From Pedobacter puniceum (GTDB lineage Bacteria; Bacteroidota; Bacteroidia; Sphingobacteriales; Sphingobacteriaceae), in assembly GCF_009674685.1 (NCBI RefSeq), contig NZ_WKJI01000001.1, forward strand, positions 1,364,001-1,428,000: DNA of 64,000 bases, read 5' to 3'. How positions within the stretch are numbered: the stretch's first letter is position 1; each line of letters starts with the position of its first letter. The notes beneath the pieces were generated by a model that had not been told where the DNA came from, made no database searches, and saw only the letters and a list, made by a program, of their open reading frames with translations. Positions 44,682 through 51,942 of the stretch are shown here, in pieces. A program made the translations under genes and the position numbers.

Positions 44682-46547
44682 TTAATTTTTTAGTTTAATA
44701 AAAGGTTTAGGCGCTGGTTTCATCCCTTTACCCATATAAAAGCCTGTGTGAGGTGGTTGGTTATAGCCAACATTTTGCCAAGCAATGCTTAAACGGTAAT
44801 GCGGGTCATGCATTAGGGTATATTGTCTTATAGAGGTAGGGATAGTTGTGGTATAGATGCGTAGTTCTTTATTATCAGCGCTACGAAGGATGAGTTCTTC
44901 TCGCCAATCGCCTAAAATATCAGCAGATAATGAGGGGGTAGATTTTGTACCATTGTTAGACACAGCACCATCGGCAGTGAAAATTCTGCCTTTGCCATAT
45001 TTCTCTATATAATTTCCATTAAGGAGTTCTCTGCTTAAATCGCCATCCCAATAAATTAAAAAATTAGTTGAGCGAGGTGCCAAACCTATTTTTTCTCCTT
45101 TTATCGTATATAAATCTGGAGAACCAGACCACCACATTTGAGCACCTACTCTTGTGGTATCAATATTTGCAGCTACGCCTCTACCAATATCCTCGTTATC
45201 AGCAGATTTAAATAAAATTTTACCTGTAGCAGCTTCATAAAGGGCAACACCAGGACCAGTAGTACCTTCTTCTATTTCATGTACACCAAATACCTCTAAG
45301 CCGGGATGATCAGGATCTAAATCGCTTACATGAAGGGCGTCTCCGTGTCTTAAACCTGTTGAGTATAAACCTTTACCGTTATCATCAACCACCATAGCGC
45401 CAAAAACAATCTCATCTTTCCCGTCTTGGTCTACATCAGCAACAGATAAATTATGATTTCCCATCCCTGAGAAAGGATTTTTACCATCTTTAGAATCAAA
45501 CACCCACCTAGAGCTTAGTTTTCCTTCTCTAAAATCAAAAGCGGCTAAAACGGTTCTGCCATAATAGCCTCTACCCATTACCAAACTTGGGCGCTGTCCA
45601 TCTAAATATGCTACACAAGCAGTAAATCTGTCTACTCTATTTCCCGTCCTATCATTACCGCCATTTCCACCAACACCACCCCAGGCACCAATATCTCCTC
45701 TTGAAGGAATATAATCTACTGTAGCTAAGGCTTCGCCTGTTTTACCACTAAATATGGTTAAAAACTCAGGACCTGATAAAATTTTACCATAAGTAGGCGC
45801 TCTTTTATTTAAGGTGTCTCGCCAATCTGCCTGAGCATCGCCAATAACTTTTCCTTTCCCATCTGTAGTGCCATCTGCTGTTTTACAAGCAAATTCGGCT
45901 ATGCCATCACCATCTAAATCATATACCATAAACTGGGTGTAATGAGCGCCTTCTCTGATGTTTTTTCCGAGATTAATTTCCCAAAGAAAAGTACCATCAG
46001 ACTTATATGCTTGAAAGATGGGGGGATCTGTTAAACCTGCCGAGCTATTATCTCTGCCCCTACCAGATTGATGTAAAATAAAATCATATTGGCCATCGCC
46101 ATCTAAATCTCCAACAGATAAATCATTAGGAACGTAACCCGTGATATTTTTTAAAGGGATAGACAAATAAGGTTTTTCTTCGGCGTTAGCGGCAATGGTA
46201 AATTCGCCTTTTTCTGTTTGTTCTTTTTTGTTAATAATACTTTTAACAAACCATGTATTTACTTTGGTTTCTTTAGCTGTAGAATCTATAATACAAGTAG
46301 CGCCTGTTATAGGTTTAGCATTTATTTTAACAGGCTGTTCATCACCAGATTTTCTGTAAACATTAAAAGCTACATCAGGCGCATCGGTACCTAAAACACG
46401 CCAACTCACAAAATAATGATGATTACCCTTATAAATAGCCACTACACCGCGGTCTAGTGCCTCCATTTGCCTTTGTGCAAACAAGAAATTTATGGTAGCA
46501 AAAAGAAATACATGCAGTAAAAAATATTTTTTTAGACGTATAGTCAT
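44682..46547 (-). CDS. PL11 rhamnogalacturonan lyase
   Basis: The 621-aa protein has a signal peptide (LFATINFLFAQ) and is a PL11 enzyme of YesW/YesX type. RQMEALDRGVVAIYKGNHHYFVSWRVLGTD marks the N-terminal domain; the eight-bladed propeller carries calcium-binding loops DLDGDGQYDFILHQ, DLDGDGIAEFACKTADGT, DVDQDGKDEIVFGA and DLDPDHPGLEVFGVHE. It cleaves the rhamnogalacturonan backbone by beta-elimination using calcium. It heads the minus-strand operon PL11-GH28-GH43-CE12-CE12-sulfatase-GH2 and is divergent from the PL9 gene over a 171-bp shared control region. It lacks a type IX domain. Confidence 0.92.
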   Translation of the reverse strand: MTIRLKKYFLLHVFLFATINFLFAQRQMEALDRGVVAIYKGNHHYFVSWRVLGTDAPDVAFNVYRKSGDEQPVKINAKPITGATCIIDSTAKETKVNTWFVKSIINKKEQTEKGEFTIAANAEEKPYLSIPLKNITGYVPNDLSVGDLDGDGQYDFILHQSGRGRDNSSAGLTDPPIFQAYKSDGTFLWEINLGKNIREGAHYTQFMVYDLDGDGIAEFACKTADGTTDGKGKVIGDAQADWRDTLNKRAPTYGKILSGPEFLTIFSGKTGEALATVDYIPSRGDIGAWGGVGGNGGNDRTGNRVDRFTACVAYLDGQRPSLVMGRGYYGRTVLAAFDFREGKLSSRWVFDSKDGKNPFSGMGNHNLSVADVDQDGKDEIVFGAMVVDDNGKGLYSTGLRHGDALHVSDLDPDHPGLEVFGVHEIEEGTTGPGVALYEAATGKILFKSADNEDIGRGVAANIDTTRVGAQMWWSGSPDLYTIKGEKIGLAPRSTNFLIYWDGDLSRELLNGNYIEKYGKGRIFTADGAVSNNGTKSTPSLSADILGDWREELILRSADNKELRIYTTTIPTSIRQYTLMHDPHYRLSIAWQNVGYNQPPHTGFYMGKGMKPAPKPFIKLKN

Positions 46548-46580
46548 GTAGTTTTTTTATAAAGTATAATTGGTAGCTCC

Positions 46581-46623
46581 AAAATATAAATTTAAAAGGA
46601 TGCAGGCATCATGCACCATCCTG
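46581..46623 (-). promoter_or_regulatory. Operator and -7 element of the PL11 operon
   Basis: On the minus strand CAGGATGGTG and CATGATGCCT are repeats at 10-bp steps starting at 46623, then GCATCC. The same stretch has an inverted AGGATG/CATCCT (46597-46602, 46617-46622). TATATTTT then GG at 46581-46588 is one base off a -7; it starts 35 bases after the repeat start. The leader to the PL11 ATG is short. Confidence 0.55.
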
Positions 46624-46650
46624 AAAAGCTCTTATTAATTATTTACTTAT

Positions 46651-46665
46651 CAGGATGAAACAGGA
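46651..46665 (+). promoter_or_regulatory. CAGGA direct-repeat operator of the PL9 gene
   Basis: CAGGATGAAACAGGA is two perfect CAGGA half-sites 10 bp apart. A -7-like ACAATTTG begins 36 bases after the first base (46687-46694), matching the spacing at other units. The ATG at 46665 lies inside the repeat, which argues that translation begins at 46719 instead. Confidence 0.6.
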
Positions 46666-46718
46666 TGATTAATCTCTTGATTATTGACAATTTGCTTCAA
46701 CCAATTGTTAAATTTCTC

Positions 46719-48347
46719 ATGTTTATAAAAACACCAAAATACTTCCTCATTCTAGTATTGAGTTTATTTTATGCACAAAGCTTTGCCGCTAAATATTATG
46801 TTGCACCCAATGGTAGTGATACCAATACAGGAACGATAAACTCGCCTTTTTTAAGTATCCAAAGATCACAAGATGCTGTAAGCGCTGGTGATACGGTATA
46901 TGTACGTGGCGGGACTTACATGATGACGGAAAGCCAAATTGCTTTAAAATCTAGCATTTTTGCTTATGTAACTTACCTTAATAAAAGCGGAACAGCTGGA
47001 AAAATGATTAAATATTGGGCCTACCCCGGAGAGAAACCCGTATTTAATTACAGCAATGTTAAACCTGCAAATTACCGGGTACATGCCTTTGAAGTTGTTG
47101 GCTCTTATATCCATTTAAAAGGTTTAGAAGTTGTGGGTGTACAGGTTACTATTCTTACCCATACTCAATCTATTTGTTTTGAAAACCAAGGGAGTTATAA
47201 CATTTATGAACAGCTAAGTATGCATGACGGACAAGCTATTGGCTTTTACTTAACCAAAGGTTCTAATAACTTAATTTTAAACTGCGATGCTTATAATAAT
47301 CATGATAATGTATCAGGAAATAAATTAGGCGGTAATACTGATGGTTTTGGTAATCATCCATCATCTGCAGCGCACACAAATAATATTTTTAGAGGTTGCC
47401 GAGCTTGGTTTAATAGTGATGATGGTTATGATTGTATTAGTGCCGAAGCGCCTACTGTATTTGAAAACTGCTGGGCCTTTTATAATGGATATTCAACAAA
47501 TTTCACCAGCTTAGGCGATGGAAATGGCTTTAAAGTTGGTGGTTATGGTTCTTCTCCACTTAGTAATTTACCAGCCATAATCCCCAGAAACACTACAAAA
47601 TCTTGTTTAGCTGTTAAAAATAAAGCTAATGGCTTTTATGCTAACCACCACTTGGCTGGTAATTATTGGTACAACAATACCGCTTATCAAAATGGTAATA
47701 ATTACAATATGCTTAATAGAAAAGCTGCTAATAGTACCGATTATTTGACTGATGTACCTGGCTATGACCATGTGATGAAAAACAATTTGGGTTTTGCGGC
47801 TAGAAGCAGTGAGACTACACAGATAGATGCACCAAAGTGCGATTTAACTTTTAACTATTTCACTTTGCCTGTTACCGTTAGTAGTAGTGATTTTGTAAGT
47901 TTAGACCTAGCACAACTAACCCAACCGAGAAAAGAAAACGGCGATTTACCCGATATTAATTTTATGAAATTAGTTTCTGGAAGCGATTTAATTGATGTTG
48001 GTATTGATATTGGGATTGCTTTTGAAGGTGCTAAACCAGATTTAGGCTATAGAGAGTTTAAATCTATTACCACCGGAATAGAAAAATACCCTACTTATAA
48101 AGGCTTTAAATTATATCCAAACCCAAGTCAGGATTCGTTAAACATAACTTTACCCAACCAAAGTGAAACTGTTGTTTTAAAGGTTTTTAGTATGGATGGT
48201 AAATGTGTAAAAGAGGAGACTTTAACTATCAAAGAGCATATACGAATAGATATTTCTAAACTAGCTCAGGGTTCTTACATCTTAAACCTAAGTTTAAAAA
48301 AGAACAATGCCACTTTAGTTAGTACAAAGTTTATCAAGAACTTATAA
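46719..48347 (+). CDS. PL9-like pectate/rhamnogalacturonan lyase with type IX sorting domain
   Basis: The 542-aa protein starts with a signal peptide (YFLILVLSLFYAQSFA). The right-handed beta-helix has PL9 features: KYYVAPNGSDTNTGT at the mature N-terminus, NTDGFGNH near 206, FRGCRAWFNSDDGYDCI near 229 and GNGFKVGG near 270, where the Lys fits the catalytic base of PL9. The end is a type IX sorting domain (LYPNPSQDSLNI from about 464), so it is probably surface-exposed or secreted. PL9 members cleave homogalacturonan or rhamnogalacturonan by beta-elimination. It is the only plus-strand gene of the locus. A frame from 46665 exists but that ATG is within the operator. Confidence 0.85.
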   Translation: MFIKTPKYFLILVLSLFYAQSFAAKYYVAPNGSDTNTGTINSPFLSIQRSQDAVSAGDTVYVRGGTYMMTESQIALKSSIFAYVTYLNKSGTAGKMIKYWAYPGEKPVFNYSNVKPANYRVHAFEVVGSYIHLKGLEVVGVQVTILTHTQSICFENQGSYNIYEQLSMHDGQAIGFYLTKGSNNLILNCDAYNNHDNVSGNKLGGNTDGFGNHPSSAAHTNNIFRGCRAWFNSDDGYDCISAEAPTVFENCWAFYNGYSTNFTSLGDGNGFKVGGYGSSPLSNLPAIIPRNTTKSCLAVKNKANGFYANHHLAGNYWYNNTAYQNGNNYNMLNRKAANSTDYLTDVPGYDHVMKNNLGFAARSSETTQIDAPKCDLTFNYFTLPVTVSSSDFVSLDLAQLTQPRKENGDLPDINFMKLVSGSDLIDVGIDIGIAFEGAKPDLGYREFKSITTGIEKYPTYKGFKLYPNPSQDSLNITLPNQSETVVLKVFSMDGKCVKEETLTIKEHIRIDISKLAQGSYILNLSLKKNNATLVSTKFIKNL

Positions 48348-48356
48348 TTTAAAATA

Positions 48357-48394
48357 GTGAAGGTTTTATTAAAACATCTTTTTAAAACCTTCAC
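48357..48394 (+). terminator. Shared hairpin between convergent PL9 and 708-aa genes
   Basis: GTGAAGGTTTTA pairs perfectly with TAAAACCTTCAC over 12 bp (14-base loop). The right arm lies in the last codons of the minus-strand 708-aa gene. T-rich tracts are weak, but the place between two stops 21 bp apart suggests bidirectional termination. Confidence 0.6.
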
Positions 48395-50495
48395 TTCTAA
48401 CTTTCCAAGTACCGTCTTTTGGAAAGCCTATATTTGGCGTTTCGTGGCCATCCCAACCGGCGCACATCAAAGCTATTGCTGTTAATAAACCTCCGTTTCC
48501 GGGAAGATAAATTCTTAATCTATCATCTTGATAATTATGACCATTTACCAAATAAGTATTGGTCTTTATAGGCATCAATAAAGCATCTATAGCTTTATTT
48601 GGCATACCTAAGCGGGTTGCTGTCATGGCAGTCATCGGAAAATCCCAACCCCAGGTATCATTCCAAGTCCAGTCTTTTAGGATAAGCTCAAAAGTATTTT
48701 TCATGATGCTTGTATCCACCATACCTGTTTGTGGCAACATTCCAAAAGCACCTAAAACAGAAGGATGATCGGTTTTATATTTTGGGTTGGTATAAGAATC
48801 TATTGCACTTTCTGTAGCTAGATAAACATGGTTTTGAACGGGTAGAGGCGCTAGGTTATTCATCACCATATTCCACTTTTCATTTTCGGGTAAGCCTAAG
48901 CGTTTCCTCCAAGTTTGAGCAGTTTGTAAAGCCCATTTCCAATAACAAAGTTCATAGGTAGGATTAAAAGTTTCCTCGGCTTTAAAACGTTCTTGTGCGG
49001 GTATCAAAACCGGGCCTAAATCGTACTTTTTTGTTTTGGGATTTAGATGTGCAAAAGAAGCCATAAAATCTGCGGTAGCAAACACTAAATCTTTATAACG
49101 ATGTAAGATGCTATCACTAGGTTTATCTCTGTACAATAACTCGATAAAAGTAATGGGATGCGGCTGTTGCCAAATTAACATAGCACCAACACTAGAAGGC
49201 ACCTCGGCACCTTCATTATCTGTCATTTTTTGCCACCTCACACCATCAAAACCTTGCCTTGTGGCGATAGCTTTTGCAGTGTCTTTTACTTTGAAATACC
49301 AATCGGTACTTTTTCTTAAAATATCTGCCCTTCCCCACAAAGCAAAATGTACCGCATGCCACCAGTGCATTTCTAGATGGGGTTTTCCAAACCAACTATT
49401 ATAAGTTAGGCCAGTTTCTTGTGGTGGATAATTACCAGCACATTGTATTTTAGTAAGGTATTGAGATAAAATAACTCTTCTCTCCAATTCTTTGGCTCTG
49501 ATATCGGTACTGCCAGAAAAATCTACTGTGGCACCACTTTGCCAAAAGTTTTCCCAAGCGTATAAGTTGCTTTTCTTTAACTCTTGAAAAGCTATGGGTT
49601 TAAAATCATTTGTTTGAGAAAATCTTACAGAAAGCTCAAATGAAGCTATTGATGTAGCCGGACTTAAAACAAATTCATGCTTATTTTGCTCTTTCAATTG
49701 TGCTTTACCGCTCCAATCTAAACTTGTAAAATAGCTACTTCCTTGTAATTGATGCTTGATAGAAGATGTAGAAATAGTTTTCTTAACTATTTGAGTTTGA
49801 TGTTTTTCTGCCTCACCGTAATAATTGCCAACATCTATCCATTCACCATTTGGATATGGAAATTTCAATCTTACTTTTAACCGCCCTTTAGTAATTAAAG
49901 CAGATTGAACACTCACCAAAACACCATCTTCATTTTGGTTAGCAATGGTTTTAACCTGCACTTTTTCCCCATCAACTTCATATAAAGAGCTAATGGTTCC
50001 TGTATACATGTTTAATTCCTGATGGATACTTTTTATAGCAGAAATACCGAGTTCTTTACCTAATTTATCATAAAATACAAAGCCTAAATTACCTAGTTGT
50101 AAACGGTGTTTATTTTGTCTAAACCAATCAGATGCTTGTTTAGCTTTCGCCGATGTATTGTTTTGAACAGCATAAGTAACCGTTCTACCATATTGCTGAT
50201 AGGCTTTAAAACTATCTTCTAATTGATGACCCGCTGTATTTTTAAAACTATCCCATGCCCATTCTGCCTGTGTACCAAGTGGCACACCTTCAGCATAAAA
50301 ATCCGGAAAAGTTTGTAAGCCGGTAACATCAACCGTCATCGCAAATTTGCCATTACCAACAGTTAAAGAAGCTAAAGCGTCTGCATGTTCTATTTTTACG
50401 GTATGACGCTCTACCAGAGCTTTACGATCTATTTTTTGTGCATACAGAGCAGAACCACAAAACAAGAGAACAGTTATATAAAAGAATTTCATCAT
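48369..50495 (-). CDS. Unrecognised exported enzyme, probable (alpha/alpha)-barrel glycosidase or lyase
   Basis: I do not recognise the family of this 708-aa protein. It has a signal peptide (FYITVLLFCGSALYAQ). The N-terminal half is beta-rich (DALASLTVGNGKFAMTVDVTGLQTFPDFY). The second half is helical with Trp/His-rich blocks suggestive of a six-hairpin barrel: YNSWFGKPHLEMHWWHAVHFALWGR (near 375), EGAEVPSSVGAMLIWQQPHPITF, AEETFNPTYELCYWKWALQTAQTWRKRLG (near 520) and DWTWNDTWGWDFPMTAMTATRLG (near 635). This is the layout of clan GH-L-like enzymes. The Glu/Asp in these blocks are candidate catalytic residues. It begins directly after the GH28 stop and ends the GH106-GH2-GH28 operon, so its substrate is probably a pectic oligosaccharide. 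Confidence 0.6.
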   Translation of the reverse strand: MMKFFYITVLLFCGSALYAQKIDRKALVERHTVKIEHADALASLTVGNGKFAMTVDVTGLQTFPDFYAEGVPLGTQAEWAWDSFKNTAGHQLEDSFKAYQQYGRTVTYAVQNNTSAKAKQASDWFRQNKHRLQLGNLGFVFYDKLGKELGISAIKSIHQELNMYTGTISSLYEVDGEKVQVKTIANQNEDGVLVSVQSALITKGRLKVRLKFPYPNGEWIDVGNYYGEAEKHQTQIVKKTISTSSIKHQLQGSSYFTSLDWSGKAQLKEQNKHEFVLSPATSIASFELSVRFSQTNDFKPIAFQELKKSNLYAWENFWQSGATVDFSGSTDIRAKELERRVILSQYLTKIQCAGNYPPQETGLTYNSWFGKPHLEMHWWHAVHFALWGRADILRKSTDWYFKVKDTAKAIATRQGFDGVRWQKMTDNEGAEVPSSVGAMLIWQQPHPITFIELLYRDKPSDSILHRYKDLVFATADFMASFAHLNPKTKKYDLGPVLIPAQERFKAEETFNPTYELCYWKWALQTAQTWRKRLGLPENEKWNMVMNNLAPLPVQNHVYLATESAIDSYTNPKYKTDHPSVLGAFGMLPQTGMVDTSIMKNTFELILKDWTWNDTWGWDFPMTAMTATRLGMPNKAIDALLMPIKTNTYLVNGHNYQDDRLRIYLPGNGGLLTAIALMCAGWDGHETPNIGFPKDGTWKVRSEGFKKMF

Positions 50496-51920
50496 TTAAA
50501 AATCTACTTTGATAGATTTTTCGACTTTTACTTTTGAGTTATCTTTTGCTTTAATGATGATGTTTTTAAGTATCCAATCTTTAGCATAAGTTACAGCACC
50601 AGCCATTTCAACTTCCAAATTAATATTGGTGAAAGTAAAGTTCTCTACCGGCGAGCCTTCTAAACCCGCAACATTAAACGCTCTTTTAATACCCACACCT
50701 TGTACATTGCTAACATGGATATTCCTGAAAACCGGGATGCCTTTTTCAGCAGGCTCTACCCTATTTAGCATTTTTTGCCAATGTACAGGCACTTCTTCAT
50801 ACTTGTATTCTTTTGGTAAGGTAGAATAGCTGTAAGTAGGATTCCAATTTTTACCAATTTGGAAGGCAACGGTTACGCTATCCATTTTTAAGTTTTTGAG
50901 GTAGATGTTTTCTACACCACCACCACGTGTTAAAGCAGATTTGATGCTTACCCCATTTGAAGTACCTAAGCCAGTTAAATTTTTGGCTAAGATATTTCTA
51001 ATCATCCCTGAGGTTTCGCTACCAAAAGTGATTAAGCCTGCACCACGCCTTGCAATATTATTTTGGATAACCACATATTCTGTTGGGCGATTTACCCTTA
51101 AACCATCCCAATCTCTACCGGCTTTTAAGCAAAAATTATCATCATTACAGTCGATATCACAATTTTGTACCAATACCCACGATGAAGAATCAATATCAAC
51201 ACCATCTGTACTTGGGCCTTTACCTTTGGTATTATTTCTAATGATTAAACCATCAACCGTTACATAAGTACTGTATAAAACTTGTACACTCCAAAAGCCG
51301 GCTTCAAGAATTTTAAAGCTTTTCAATTCTATATTTTGGCTGCTTTGCACCAATACGGTTCTTGGTCTTTTAGCATCGTAATCTACAATCCATCGTAAAC
51401 CTTTAGGTTCATAGGCTTTACGCATGCTCCAATATAAATCCCAAAAAACTTTTCCTCTTCCGTTAATAACACCGTTACCCGTAATAGCAGCATTTTTTTG
51501 CTCTATAATATTTACCAGAGCTGCTGGCCATTTCATCTCCATACCTGCAATACGAGTATCAATTAAAGGGTAATCTTCTATATTTTGGCTACCTATAAGT
51601 TCTACATCGGCATCAATCATCAATTTAACACCACTTTTAACAAATAGAGAACCTGTAAGGTATTTACCAGGTAATAATTTAACCACACCGCCACCTGCTT
51701 TTTCGCAAGCATCTATAGCTTGTTGTATAGCTTTGGTACTTAAAAAAGTTGTATCGGCTTTTGCACCATAAGTATTGGCTATAAACTCTTGTTTCTTAAA
51801 TTTTAATTTAGGAGAACCTACTTTTTTTACCCAAGACGGGTCTTTTTCTCCGGCTAAAGCCAAAAAACTTAAAGATAAAAAAGCTAGTAACGTATATATT
51901 TTGATGATATTGATTTTCAT
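50496..51920 (-). CDS. GH28-like protein lacking the usual catalytic-site His
   Basis: The 474-aa protein has a Sec signal (LLAFLSLSFLALAGE) and a beta-helix of GH28 type: FIANTYGAKADTTFLSTKAIQQAID, GPSTDGVDIDSSSWVLVQNCDIDCNDDNFCLKAGRDWDG (245-270) and VSIKSALTRGGG (near 335). The GDD motif is NDD. The block that is GHG.S in classic polygalacturonases reads GAGLITFGSETSG, without His. It may thus be a different branch, for example acting on another uronic linkage, or altered in activity. It starts 22 bp after the GH2 gene and touches the 708-aa gene. Confidence 0.82.
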   Translation of the reverse strand: MKINIIKIYTLLAFLSLSFLALAGEKDPSWVKKVGSPKLKFKKQEFIANTYGAKADTTFLSTKAIQQAIDACEKAGGGVVKLLPGKYLTGSLFVKSGVKLMIDADVELIGSQNIEDYPLIDTRIAGMEMKWPAALVNIIEQKNAAITGNGVINGRGKVFWDLYWSMRKAYEPKGLRWIVDYDAKRPRTVLVQSSQNIELKSFKILEAGFWSVQVLYSTYVTVDGLIIRNNTKGKGPSTDGVDIDSSSWVLVQNCDIDCNDDNFCLKAGRDWDGLRVNRPTEYVVIQNNIARRGAGLITFGSETSGMIRNILAKNLTGLGTSNGVSIKSALTRGGGVENIYLKNLKMDSVTVAFQIGKNWNPTYSYSTLPKEYKYEEVPVHWQKMLNRVEPAEKGIPVFRNIHVSNVQGVGIKRAFNVAGLEGSPVENFTFTNINLEVEMAGAVTYAKDWILKNIIIKAKDNSKVKVEKSIKVDF

Positions 51921-51942
51921 TATTAAAGTTTAAATTCTGCTA

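Noticed and set aside
46665-46718. Start of the PL9 gene at ATG 46665
   Set aside because: That ATG lies in the CAGGA direct repeat and would put 18 extra residues before a good signal peptide.
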